Shown here: positions 1 through 7,717 of the stretch, piece by piece
Layout of the letters: each line of letters opens with the position of its first letter
Position numbering within the stretch: the first letter of the stretch is position 1
Assembly (NCBI GenBank): GCA_029209985.1
Contig: JARGNZ010000007.1
Span: 1 to 64,000 of the forward strand
Reading direction: 5' to 3'
Source of the DNA: Parvibaculaceae bacterium
GTDB lineage: Bacteria > Pseudomonadota > Alphaproteobacteria > Parvibaculales > Parvibaculaceae
Length of the DNA: 64,000 nt
Notes under the pieces: model-generated
Database searches by the model: none
The model's input: only the letters and a program-made list of their open reading frames with translations
What the model was told of the DNA's origin: nothing
Program-made: the position numbers and the translations under genes

Positions 1-1
1 C

Positions 2-487
2 TACATGGATAAACCGACCGCTGCGACGCTGACAGACCGCTTTGGCTATTGCTTTAAGACCCCTGAAGGCTCGACCTATATGCCGATTTTGAACGAGCAT
101 CGGTTGACGGCTTTTGAGCCCGTGACAATCGAAGGTGAGGGCGGCCCAATCACAGCCCTTCCATTCGACCAAGATCACGGCGAAATTCGCTCACTGGGCT
201 TTCGCATCGGCCCGGTCGCTTATTCGGCCGACGTGGTGGATGTGCCAGATGAAAGCTTCGATAAACTGCAAGGCCTTGAGTGTTGGATTGTCGATGCTTT
301 GCGCTATAAGCCACATCCAACGCACGCTCATGTAGACCGTGCTGTTGAATGGCTCAAGCGCGTCAACGTCCCACACGGCGTGTTGACCAACCTGCATGTG
401 GATTTGGATTATCGCAAGCTTTCCAGTGAATTACCTGACGGCTTTGAACCTGCTTATGACAACATGGTGTTGAAGTTTGAGGTTTAA
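2..487 (+). CDS. MBL-fold metallohydrolase, PhnP-like (3' part, cut by window edge)
   Basis: The reading frame is open from the left edge, so this is the C-terminal part (about 161 residues) of a longer protein. It ends with features of the PhnP-like metallo-beta-lactamase-fold hydrolases: a YSADV strand-and-aspartate motif around residue 74, a HAHVD motif near residue 108 and a TNLHVDLDY segment followed by PAYDNM near the end, which fit the last metal-binding histidine and the C-terminal cap of the family. Family members cleave phosphodiester-type bonds with two bound metals, but the substrate here cannot be read from the sequence. The N-terminal HxHxDH metal motif lies outside the window, so catalytic competence is not shown. 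Confidence 0.82.
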   Translation, partial: YMDKPTAATLTDRFGYCFKTPEGSTYMPILNEHRLTAFEPVTIEGEGGPITALPFDQDHGEIRSLGFRIGPVAYSADVVDVPDESFDKLQGLECWIVDALRYKPHPTHAHVDRAVEWLKRVNVPHGVLTNLHVDLDYRKLSSELPDGFEPAYDNMVLKFEV

Positions 488-614
488 GCAGGTCGTTCTG
501 AAGGTCTTCCGCAAAATTGATTAAAAAACTTCATTAAATCACTCAAACTAAACAACAATTTACTCATACTTTTCTGCTAGTGGTCCCATCTGATTGTGAA
601 ATGGGGGGTGTATA

Positions 615-1208
615 GTGAATGTTGTTTTGTTTCTTTCAGCGGCGATCAAAACTCTATATCTGAGAACTGCTTTCCGGTGGCTATGCGTTTTAGGCGTATC
701 TTTGTCTGCTTGGGCATTTCCCGCCAATGCGGGCGTCATGGCGCCAGAGCGCATGGGTAGCGCTAAACTGTGCAGCGCCGCTGCCAGCGGCCATTTCGGG
801 CAAGTATTGGCGCAGGAGGCTCAAAAATTCTCCAGTCCCGAGGAGTTTGCCGCTTTGTACGATCAGACCAGATGCGAGTGCGCGCTGACATGTTCGATCT
901 ACCAAGAGTTGCCGTTATTGCGGTTTGCGTTTGGACGGCCCGGCGCTCAAGATATGGCACGCTATATGGTGCACCATCATTTTTATCTGACATCTGAAAT
1001 GTGCTGGCTGGAGAATGTCTACAAGGATACGCCTGAGAAGGTTACAGGAGATGTTTTGCAGTTGCTCAACCAAGCAAGAGCTGACGGCGCATTGACAGCC
1101 TGTGTCCACACACCGGGTATCAATCCAAATTGGCCGTGGAGTTGGGATGGCGCTGGTAAACCAATGACCGAGGACGAATGGGCAAAAGCCTATCTAGGTC
1201 GCAAATAA
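615..1208 (+). CDS. hypothetical secreted protein with Cys-rich centre
   Basis: I do not recognise this 197-residue protein. The GTG start at 615 is chosen because a G-rich ribosome-binding stretch sits at 602-609 with normal spacing. The N-terminus carries basic residues, a hydrophobic stretch (about residues 20-34) and an Ala-x-Ala type signal-peptidase site near residue 40 (AFPANA then G), so export to the periplasm is inferred. The mature part has six Cys, including a CEC and a nearby C separated by three residues around residues 89-95, which suggests disulfide bonding. A WPWSWDG segment precedes the C-terminus. It stands alone: 127 bases of AT-rich sequence separate it from the upstream gene and a hairpin at 1263-1315 follows it. 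No enzymatic motif is evident. Confidence 0.6.
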   Translation: MNVVLFLSAAIKTLYLRTAFRWLCVLGVSLSAWAFPANAGVMAPERMGSAKLCSAAASGHFGQVLAQEAQKFSSPEEFAALYDQTRCECALTCSIYQELPLLRFAFGRPGAQDMARYMVHHHFYLTSEMCWLENVYKDTPEKVTGDVLQLLNQARADGALTACVHTPGINPNWPWSWDGAGKPMTEDEWAKAYLGRK

Positions 1209-1262
1209 CAACTCTATAATTACCCATAATATACATTATCGTTATTTTTGGTGTCAAAAATA

Positions 1263-1315
1263 TGGGAGCGATGGTGCTGCCCTCCAGCCGTAGCTGCAAC
1301 GCGCCATCGCTCCCA
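1263..1315. terminator. bidirectional hairpin terminator between facing genes
   Basis: A perfect 12-base inverted repeat (TGGGAGCGATGG at 1263-1274 with its complement at 1304-1315) encloses a 29-base loop. T runs flank it on both strands: 1323-1327 on the plus strand and the complement of 1255-1259 on the minus strand. It lies between the secreted-protein gene (plus) and the MAPEG gene (minus), so it probably ends both transcripts. The long loop makes it atypical. Confidence 0.6.
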
Positions 1316-1326
1316 AAGTCTCGTTT

Positions 1327-1749
1327 TTAGCTGAGTGCCAAAATGTTCCGCACCGCAAGTGCCATCAGTGTCAAAGAAGACAGCGAGAAGATAACGAACC
1401 GGAAAGCGACGACGTTGACGCTCACTTGGATCAGCGAGTGCAAAACCCGCAAGCATACATAAGCCCATGCGAGCATGATGTTCAGCTCGTCCCCATTGCC
1501 AACCAAGAATGTGTACGCCACAAGCGCGTAAAAGATTGTTGGCTGCTCATGCAGGTGGTTGTAATTGTCTGCCGCACTCCGTGCTGCTTTTGGCAAGATA
1601 TTCAGTGATCCAGGATGCTGGGCTTCCTGTGGGTCCAAGCCAGCCTTATTCATCGCTGGAATTCGATTGATGTACATCCAGACCCACATCAATAGTGTCC
1701 AGCTCACCAGTGCCAAGATAGGTGTTAGAATTTCCGTATTTGCCGCCAT
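1327..1749 (-). CDS. MAPEG family membrane protein
   Basis: 140-residue integral membrane protein with about four hydrophobic segments (roughly residues 6-28, 72-86, 88-104 and 115-138). The layout and motifs match the MAPEG superfamily of small membrane proteins, which in eukaryotes conjugate glutathione or make eicosanoids: an NRIPAM segment after the first helix, an NLHEQPTIFYAL motif near residue 65 and an AWAYVCLRVLHSL motif near residue 95. Bacterial members of this subgroup have no settled substrate, so only the family can be assigned. The ATG start at 1749 opens directly before the first helix. It lies 64 bases downstream of the PAS-domain gene on the same strand. Confidence 0.85.
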   Translation of the reverse strand: MAANTEILTPILALVSWTLLMWVWMYINRIPAMNKAGLDPQEAQHPGSLNILPKAARSAADNYNHLHEQPTIFYALVAYTFLVGNGDELNIMLAWAYVCLRVLHSLIQVSVNVVAFRFVIFSLSSLTLMALAVRNILALS

Positions 1750-1813
1750 TTTGCGCGCTCCCTTTTATATTCGAGGCAATAATGGCAGGAAACGACCGAA
1801 TTACAAGCTGCGG

Positions 1814-2398
1814 TTAAAGCGCGGACAGGTCCGGCAAACCGTGGCCAAGGTCGATAAAGTCAAACCACAATGTATCTTGCAGTCTGGTGGATTCAGCGCA
1901 TGGGTTTTTACCAATCGTATTGGCGAGTTGTCGGCTGCCTTTATCTGCCTCATCCACGGTGATGGCCATATTAATCTGACCATCTAGCCCTGTCAGCGGC
2001 AGCAATAAAGTGGCCCCATCGTAGGTTGACGCGCGTGAATTTTCGGTTTCTCGCGCCAAATTTCTAAATCCACGGCGGAAACCAAAGGGAGTTTTAGCCA
2101 TTCCCGCAATCATGAGTGGCACCATACTGGCCAATTGTTTGTCTTCTAATGAGTCAGACAAGTTGCGTCCGGTGAGCGAATGCCCCACCCGCTGCTCAAG
2201 CCCACTGCCCGCCATACGGATGACCAAGTCATCCTCAGCAACCACTTCTAGAATTTGGATAAAGGGCATCGCCTGCGCAATTGAGCGCAATTCAATTTGA
2301 TTCTTTGTCGGTACATCGCAGTCGTATTTCTTTTGTGCATCAAACCATGCGGTTAGGAGAAGTGACTGAAGCTTCCCTGGTTTTTTGACTTCTTCCAT
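1814..2398 (-). CDS. PAS-domain protein (PAS_5-like, alphaproteobacterial type)
   Basis: About 194 residues from the ATG at 2398. The N-terminal half fits the small single-PAS proteins common in alphaproteobacteria: a LLTAWFDAQKK helix, an acidic patch with an IPFI-like strand (AMPFIQILEV), then VIRMAGSGLEQRVGHSLTGRNLSDSL, where the G-R-N-L turn is typical of this PAS subgroup. It has no output domain, so it probably acts by protein contact; its signal is unknown. Start choice is uncertain: a TTG at 2455 would add 19 residues (213 in all), and a G-rich stretch near 2446-2452 could serve as ribosome site for an upstream start, but the extension does not look like part of the domain. Probably co-transcribed with the MAPEG gene. 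Confidence 0.72.
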   Translation of the reverse strand: MEEVKKPGKLQSLLLTAWFDAQKKYDCDVPTKNQIELRSIAQAMPFIQILEVVAEDDLVIRMAGSGLEQRVGHSLTGRNLSDSLEDKQLASMVPLMIAGMAKTPFGFRRGFRNLARETENSRASTYDGATLLLPLTGLDGQINMAITVDEADKGSRQLANTIGKNPCAESTRLQDTLWFDFIDLGHGLPDLSAL

Positions 2399-2605
2399 CC
2401 GTCTGAGTGTCCACAGTTTCGTACCCTGAGCTCTTAGTGCCCATAATCCCCCCAAATTCTGAATAAATGCTCACTAAAACTGTATAAAACGCCCATATTA
2501 TTTCTCTGTATTGGGAGCAGCTTCTATTTGGCGACTGGACAGATATGCCCTCAGCACTTAACACTCCTACTTCCTATACGTTCCGAATTGGCTGGAGAAA
2601 ACAAT

Positions 2606-3262
2606 ATGGGCCTGCAAGTCGCAATCATACCGGTTACACCGTTTGAGCAGAACTGCTCGCTGATCTGGGATGAAAAAACCAAATTGGGGGCTTTCGTAGA
2701 CCCTGGTGGCGACATTGACCGCCTTGAACAAGCCATGGACGAAACTGGCGTAAAGCTGGAAAAAATTCTGCTGACCCATGGGCATTTAGATCATGCGTCG
2801 GCAGCCGGTGAGCTGGCGAAAAAATACGGTGTAAAAATTGAAGGCCCGCATGAAGATGATTTGTTTCTCATCGAAGACTTACCGAAACAAAGTGCTCAAT
2901 ATGGTTTTCCTGTCTTTGATGACTTCCGTCCTGACCGCTGGTTGCACGACGAAGATTCAGTAACTGTTGGTGGCCATGAATTACGGGTTCGCCATTGCCC
3001 CGGCCACACACCCGGCCACGTCGTCTTTTACAACCAAGATCACAAAATTGCGATTGTGGGCGATGTCATTTTTCAGGGTTCTATTGGGCGTACGGACTTT
3101 CCGCGCGGCAATCATCAGCAATTGATTGATTCCATTCGCGATCGGCTTTTTGTCTTGGGCGATGACATTGCCTTTGTGCCGGGCCACGGACCGATGTCGA
3201 GTTTTGAAAAAGAACGCAAGACCAATCCCTTTGTTTCTGACGATGCCCTTGGGATTGAGTAG
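2606..3262 (+). CDS. MBL-fold hydrolase, glyoxalase II-like (YcbL type)
   Basis: 218 residues from the ATG at 2606, preceded by GGAG at 2594-2597; an upstream in-frame opening at 2528 would add an unrelated-looking tail. The protein is a metallo-beta-lactamase-fold hydrolase. It has the THGHLDH metal motif near residue 57, the HCPGHTPGH segment near residue 133, GDVIFQGSIGRTDFP near residue 158 and FVPGHGP near residue 200, which together supply the two-metal site. The short form without the large C-terminal glyoxalase II substrate domain resembles YcbL-type type II glyoxalases, which cleave S-lactoylglutathione or related thioesters; substrate assignment is inferred. Only two bases separate it from mazG, so the two are likely one operon. 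Confidence 0.9.
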   Translation: MGLQVAIIPVTPFEQNCSLIWDEKTKLGAFVDPGGDIDRLEQAMDETGVKLEKILLTHGHLDHASAAGELAKKYGVKIEGPHEDDLFLIEDLPKQSAQYGFPVFDDFRPDRWLHDEDSVTVGGHELRVRHCPGHTPGHVVFYNQDHKIAIVGDVIFQGSIGRTDFPRGNHQQLIDSIRDRLFVLGDDIAFVPGHGPMSSFEKERKTNPFVSDDALGIE

Positions 3263-3264
3263 AC

Positions 3265-4107
3265 ATGTCCCTTCCCTCTGATACACGCTCCATTCATGCG
3301 TTGCTTGCTGTGATGGCGCAACTGCGCAATCCAGATGGCGGGTGTCCGTGGGATCTTGAGCAAGATTTCAACTCCATTGCGCCCTATACCCTCGAAGAAG
3401 CATATGAAGTTGTGGACGCGATTGAGCGGCACAATCTTGTTGATTTGCGCGAAGAATTGGGCGACCTGCTTTTGCAAGTTGTCTTTCATGCGCAAATGGC
3501 CTCTGAACAACAAGCATTTGATTTCTCAGATGTTGTGCAAGGCATTGTTGAAAAAATGATCCGGCGTCACCCTCATGTGTTTGGGGATGAAGAGAGCAAA
3601 ACTGCGGGTGCTGTTGCGGGCCGCTGGGACCAGATTAAAGAGCAAGAAAAAGCAGAGAAGCTAAAAGCTACCCTGAATGCAGGAGAACAGGCTCCTGCAC
3701 CCGAAAGCCTTTTAGACGATGTGCCGGTTGTCTTGCCCGGCCTTACGCAGGCTGTGAAGCTTCAAAAGAAAGCCGCGAAGGTTGGCTTTGATTGGCCCGA
3801 TACATCACAGGTCATTGATAAGCTGAACGAAGAAATGTTGGAGCTATCACAAGAAGTCACCCACGAGCCTCGCGACACATCTAAAATTGAGGATGAGCTT
3901 GGGGACATTCTTTTTGTGTATGCCAACCTTGCCCGCCATTTGGGAGTTGACCCAGAGGCTGCCATTCGGCGCACCAATCAAAAGTTCCGGCGGCGGTTTG
4001 GCCGCATTGAAGAGCTGTTATCCACAGAGGGTAAAGAGTTTGATGAGATGGATTTAGCCGGGTTGGATAAATTATGGGACCAAGCCAAAAAAGAAGAGCG
4101 GTCCTAA
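3265..4107 (+). CDS. mazG: nucleoside triphosphate pyrophosphohydrolase MazG
   Basis: 280 residues, the usual length of two-domain MazG. The first MazG domain begins with CPWD near residue 28 and shows the metal-binding EEAYE and REELGDLLLQVVFHA helices (about residues 48-75); the second copy is at about residues 175-255, with EEMLELSQE and EDELGDILFVYANLARHL. MazG hydrolyses (d)NTPs to monophosphates and pyrophosphate, cleaning damaged nucleotides and modulating ppGpp. In several alphaproteobacteria mazG follows hflX on the same strand; here it faces the hfq-hflX cluster and its stop is only 4 bases from the end of the inositol-monophosphatase-family gene, with no terminator visible between them. 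Confidence 0.95.
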   Translation: MSLPSDTRSIHALLAVMAQLRNPDGGCPWDLEQDFNSIAPYTLEEAYEVVDAIERHNLVDLREELGDLLLQVVFHAQMASEQQAFDFSDVVQGIVEKMIRRHPHVFGDEESKTAGAVAGRWDQIKEQEKAEKLKATLNAGEQAPAPESLLDDVPVVLPGLTQAVKLQKKAAKVGFDWPDTSQVIDKLNEEMLELSQEVTHEPRDTSKIEDELGDILFVYANLARHLGVDPEAAIRRTNQKFRRRFGRIEELLSTEGKEFDEMDLAGLDKLWDQAKKEERS

Positions 4108-4111
4108 CACC

Positions 4112-4930
4112 TTACCGTCTCACCACAGACTGAAGCCGTTCCCATGCCTTCATATCCCGCGCCAATATGAAATTCCCTTTCAACGTGCTCGGGCGATAGA
4201 AAAGATTGGTGTCAACGTCGCGCACCATGCCCCCCGCTTCATTGAGCAATAAGGTGCCGGGCACATGGTCCCAAGGCAGCATCCGGTGAAAGTTGGCGAA
4301 GTCCTTTTTACCTTGAGCAATCAAGCTATACTCCACGCCGGCACAGCGTTCGCTTTTCAGTTTCTCCACTCTGTCTGCAATCAAATTGAGGCGCTCGGTC
4401 AGCTCCTCATCGGTGTAGTGGGTATTGAGAGCGCCGGACATGTTGAACAGGTCTGGGCTTTTACCCGCAGATAAGCGGTGGCCCTCTCCGCCCTTTTCAA
4501 ACCGAAAAGCGCCTCGACCCAATTCAGCTGCAAACAATGTATCGGTGAGTGGAAAATAGATCATTGAGAGCACCGGCAAGCCTTGTTGAACCAAGGCAAT
4601 CATCGTGCAAAATGTGGTCTTCCCTTCAATGAAGTTTTGCGTGCCGTCAATGGGGTCTAGCACCCAATATGGCGTATTGCTTTGCCCCACCAATTCCAAC
4701 AATTTCGGGTTTTCTGCGGTGCTTTCTTCTCCCAAAAAAAGCGCGTCTGTGCCCATCGCTTTCAAACCAGCAATCAAATGGTGCTCGGCTTGTTTGTCCG
4801 CAATCGTCACCCTATCTCCGGGACTTTTTTCTTCGATCTCGCCTGAGTCCAAGTTTTTGAAACGCGGCAGGATAATGGTTTCAGCGGTTTGCCGCAGCAA
4901 TTTGTAGAGCGCGTTAAATCTAGGTTCCAT
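4112..4930 (-). CDS. inositol monophosphatase family protein
   Basis: 272 residues of the lithium-sensitive phosphatase superfamily (inositol monophosphatase, histidinol phosphatase, CysQ). Metal ligands are visible as GEES at residues 67-70, DPIDGTQNF at 92-100 and a PWDHVPGTLLLNEAGG segment near residue 220, the C-terminal WD motif. The substrate could be inositol-1-phosphate, histidinol phosphate or 3'-phosphoadenosine 5'-phosphate; the sequence does not decide. The ATG at 4930 shares one base with the hflX stop (TAATG), which points to translational coupling as the last gene of the hfq-hflX run. Confidence 0.88.
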   Translation of the reverse strand: MEPRFNALYKLLRQTAETIILPRFKNLDSGEIEEKSPGDRVTIADKQAEHHLIAGLKAMGTDALFLGEESTAENPKLLELVGQSNTPYWVLDPIDGTQNFIEGKTTFCTMIALVQQGLPVLSMIYFPLTDTLFAAELGRGAFRFEKGGEGHRLSAGKSPDLFNMSGALNTHYTDEELTERLNLIADRVEKLKSERCAGVEYSLIAQGKKDFANFHRMLPWDHVPGTLLLNEAGGMVRDVDTNLFYRPSTLKGNFILARDMKAWERLQSVVRR

Positions 4931-6375
4931 TATTCATCCGCATCCAGATTGGTTGCATTTTCAAAATTGGACTGGGCTTGTTTTGCCAGTTTTGGGTATT
5001 GCTTCTCAAACCTGCCAAGATTTGCAAGGTTAAGCTGCACGTCCAAAATGGTGTCGCCCTCTTCGGTGATTTCCTGCTCAACATTTTGTCCGTGACGATA
5101 GAGCCAAGCCATCGCGGCCCCGTCCTCGGGTGTCAATGTGAGAGACAGATGGTTTTCAGTATCGGCAAACAACACATCAATTTGCTCAAGCAGCGCGTCC
5201 ACCCCTTCCCCAGTCATGGCGGAAACGGCAGATTTGTTGGCGCTTAGCTCTGCTTCATTCAACACAGCCGCGCGGCCATCCTCGTCAAGCAGGTCAATTT
5301 TATTGAGGACCTCAATATTCTTTTCATCCTCCAAAGCCATGCCAAGCTGTTCGAGCACATCGATCACATCTAACTTCTGAGCAGCGGTTTCGGGGTGCGA
5401 AATATCACGCACGTGCACCACAACTTTCGCTTCGAGGACTTCTTCCAAAGTCGCGCGGAAAGCGGCAACCAGATGGGTGGGCAGGTCTGAAATGAACCCA
5501 ACAGTATCGGACAAAATGATACGGCGTCCACTGGGAAGGGTCACCGCCCGCATGGTCGGGTCGAGTGTCGCAAACAACAGGTCTTCCGCCATCACTTCTG
5601 CTTCAGCCATACGGTTGAAGAGCGTTGATTTTCCTGAGTTGGTATAGCCCACCAATGCGACCACTGGATATGGCGCGTCCCGGCGATTTTTGCGGTGCAA
5701 CTCCCGAGTGCGTTTCACTTTATCGAGCTGCTTGTTGAGGCGTATAATTTTGTCTTCAAGGAAGCGACGGTCAGACTCGATTTGGGTCTCCCCCGGCCCG
5801 CCGAGAAAGCCAGCGCCGCCGCGTTGGCGCTCCAAGTGCGTCCAACTGCGCACCAATCTGCTTTTTTGAAAATTCAAATGGGCAAGGTCAACTTGCAACC
5901 GTCCCTCGCGGGTGCGGGCACGGGCGCCGAAAATTTCCAGAATAAGCCCGGTGCGGTCGAGCACCTTTACTTTCCATGCGCGTTCCAGATTGCGGTGCTG
6001 GCCGGGATTGAGGCTGGTGTCCATGATCACCAATTCAATCTCTTCTTCTGCCAGCATCAGCCGAATTTCTTCAAGCTTGCCGGTGCCCATCAAGGTTGCA
6101 GGGCGGACAGTCGAAAGAGGAATGATTTGGGACTGAACCACGTCGAGCTTAATCGCGGCTGCAAGCCCGACCGCTTCAGACATACGTTCTTCGGGGGTGC
6201 GGCGCAGATTTTCAGCGGACCGATTTCCCTTGAACCATGGTGTCAGCACACATACGCGCGTGGGCGCTTCGGCTTCATTGTGAAATTCAGAATGAGCCTT
6301 GCCTTGCTGGCTATCGAAATCGACGCCCTCTCCTTCTTGGAGAGGGCCATCGTATGTTGTTTTATCTGTCGGCAA
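4930..6375 (-). CDS. hflX: GTPase HflX
   Basis: 481 residues. The N-terminal HflX domain contains the conserved LMGTGKLEEI and GRLQVDLAHL segments and the glycine-rich ERQRGGAGFLGGPGE loop before a coiled coil (about residues 195-230). The GTPase domain has a P-loop GYTNSGKS at 243-250, DTVGF at 290-294 and an NKIDLL specificity motif near residue 360. HflX binds the 50S ribosome and splits stalled ribosomes under stress. About 40 acidic, probably disordered residues precede the usual start of the family domain. The gene follows hfq by 58 bases and couples into the phosphatase gene, an order widespread in alphaproteobacteria. Confidence 0.96.
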   Translation of the reverse strand: MPTDKTTYDGPLQEGEGVDFDSQQGKAHSEFHNEAEAPTRVCVLTPWFKGNRSAENLRRTPEERMSEAVGLAAAIKLDVVQSQIIPLSTVRPATLMGTGKLEEIRLMLAEEEIELVIMDTSLNPGQHRNLERAWKVKVLDRTGLILEIFGARARTREGRLQVDLAHLNFQKSRLVRSWTHLERQRGGAGFLGGPGETQIESDRRFLEDKIIRLNKQLDKVKRTRELHRKNRRDAPYPVVALVGYTNSGKSTLFNRMAEAEVMAEDLLFATLDPTMRAVTLPSGRRIILSDTVGFISDLPTHLVAAFRATLEEVLEAKVVVHVRDISHPETAAQKLDVIDVLEQLGMALEDEKNIEVLNKIDLLDEDGRAAVLNEAELSANKSAVSAMTGEGVDALLEQIDVLFADTENHLSLTLTPEDGAAMAWLYRHGQNVEQEITEEGDTILDVQLNLANLGRFEKQYPKLAKQAQSNFENATNLDADE

Positions 6376-6433
6376 TGGACGCTGCCTGATCTTTCCGCCC
6401 CACCGTAACGCGTGAGGAACTCGCGTTGTGGAA

Positions 6434-6676
6434 TCAGTTTATGTCCTCTTCTCCCTCAAAAAGCTGTATGGGAGAGCCGGGCATGATGGTTGAGATGGCG
6501 TGTTTATAGACTAATTGCGAATGACCGTCACGCCGCAAGAGAACACAAAAGTTGTCAAACCAAGTAATTACGCCTTGAAGTTTGACGCCATTGACCAAAA
6601 ATATCGTCAATGTCGCTTTGTTCTTACGGACATGGTTTAGAAAGGTGTCTTGCAGGTTTTGGTGTTTATCTGACAT
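6434..6676 (-). CDS. hfq: RNA chaperone Hfq
   Basis: 80 residues from the ATG at 6676; an in-frame extension to 6784 would add 36 residues not seen in Hfq. The N-terminus QNLQDTFLN, the Sm1 strand pattern ending in VITWFDNF and the Sm2 hallmark YKHAIST (residues 57-63) identify a typical Hfq. The protein forms a hexameric ring that pairs small RNAs with mRNAs and affects their stability. The C-terminal tail after the Sm core is short and acidic (FEGEEDIN), as usual in alphaproteobacteria. The gene has 154 bases upstream and may have its own promoter besides read-through from dat. Confidence 0.97.
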   Translation of the reverse strand: MSDKHQNLQDTFLNHVRKNKATLTIFLVNGVKLQGVITWFDNFCVLLRRDGHSQLVYKHAISTIMPGSPIQLFEGEEDIN

Positions 6677-6830
6677 GTCATATCCAGCGGATTGGACCCG
6701 AACGCTTCTGCAAATTTCCACATCATGCAGGGCATTCTTGTTATAAGTTGGCCCGCTTTTTACGCGAGCATCGAAATAAAGCAAGTAATTCTTGCTATCC
6801 TTACAAGACTAGTCTGAACCTTAGATTAAG

Positions 6831-7688
6831 TTAAGGGGCTATTTGATTTTCTATGTAATAAGCCCGCCATAATTGCTGTGAAATTTCATTTTGCGAAGCA
6901 TTACCAATTTTATGACCATCAATTTGATTGATCGGCTGCACAAGGGCGTTTGACGATGTCAAAAAAGCCTCCTTCGCCTCGTATGCTTCCTGCGGGGTAA
7001 AGGCAATTTCACTCACCTCAATTCCCTCTTGTTTGGCAAGGCGTATCAACGCTTGGCGGACCGTGCCGTTCAGTATGCGTCCATTTGTTGGATGGGTGCG
7101 TACCCTGTTTTGTTGATCCACAATCCAAGCGTTAGAAGATGACCCCTCCGTCACTTTTCCCTCCGCATTTATCAGCCAAGCTTCCCGGCATCCCACATTG
7201 TCGGCTGCATGACGGGCCATGCTATTGGGTAATAAAGCGACTGTCTTAATGTCTACCCGTTGCCAGCGTATATCTGGTTGGGTTATGACACTGACTGGCT
7301 GAGGCAAAACTTGCGCATTCTGCGGGCGCGGCGTGGATGTCGCGGTTATCACCAGTGCGGGGTTCATATGGGCTGAATAGCTGTGCGCCCGGCGGGCACG
7401 CCCCCTGCTCACTTGCAAATAGATCATGCCATGGCGCACACGGTTGCGCCGAATGACTTCGCGCATGGTGACTTGCAGGGCGCTGCGGGTCATTGGCCAC
7501 GGAATTTCTAGTTCGCCTAAGGACCAATCAAGCCGATTGAGATGGGCTTCTTCGTCCAACATTTTTCCGTCACGTATTCCGCATACTTCGTAAACGGCAT
7601 CTGCAAATTGGTATCCCCGATCTTCAATATGGATCGCGGCCCCATTATGGGGGCAATAACGGCCATTGACATAAGCAATGCGTGACAT
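6831..7688 (-). CDS. dat: D-amino acid aminotransferase (class IV aminotransferase)
   Basis: 285 residues from the ATG at 7688, preceded by AAGGAAAT; an opening at 7805 would reach into trkH. The PLP-dependent class IV fold is seen as YVNGRY at the start, EDRGYQFADAVYEV near residue 22, the DIKTVALLPNSMAR segment with the candidate PLP lysine near residue 145, and a GKVTEGSSSNAWIV motif near residue 175. D-amino acid transaminases interconvert D-alanine and D-glutamate for peptidoglycan; branched-chain aminotransferase or aminodeoxychorismate lyase are the alternatives, but the position between the trk genes and hfq is the usual home of dat in alphaproteobacteria. It starts 29 bases after the trkH stop. 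Confidence 0.85.
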   Translation of the reverse strand: MSRIAYVNGRYCPHNGAAIHIEDRGYQFADAVYEVCGIRDGKMLDEEAHLNRLDWSLGELEIPWPMTRSALQVTMREVIRRNRVRHGMIYLQVSRGRARRAHSYSAHMNPALVITATSTPRPQNAQVLPQPVSVITQPDIRWQRVDIKTVALLPNSMARHAADNVGCREAWLINAEGKVTEGSSSNAWIVDQQNRVRTHPTNGRILNGTVRQALIRLAKQEGIEVSEIAFTPQEAYEAKEAFLTSSNALVQPINQIDGHKIGNASQNEISQQLWRAYYIENQIAP

Positions 7689-7717
7689 GTGATTTCCTTC
7701 GGTTTTGGCAACGTCTG

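Noticed and set aside
5695-6408. 237-codon open frame antisense to hflX
   Set aside because: It is fully within hflX, shows no domain or signal, and lacks a ribosome site; it follows from the codon bias of the real gene. The same applies to long antisense frames over trkA (9241-10029), lipA (21497-22183) and kdsA (34991-35668).
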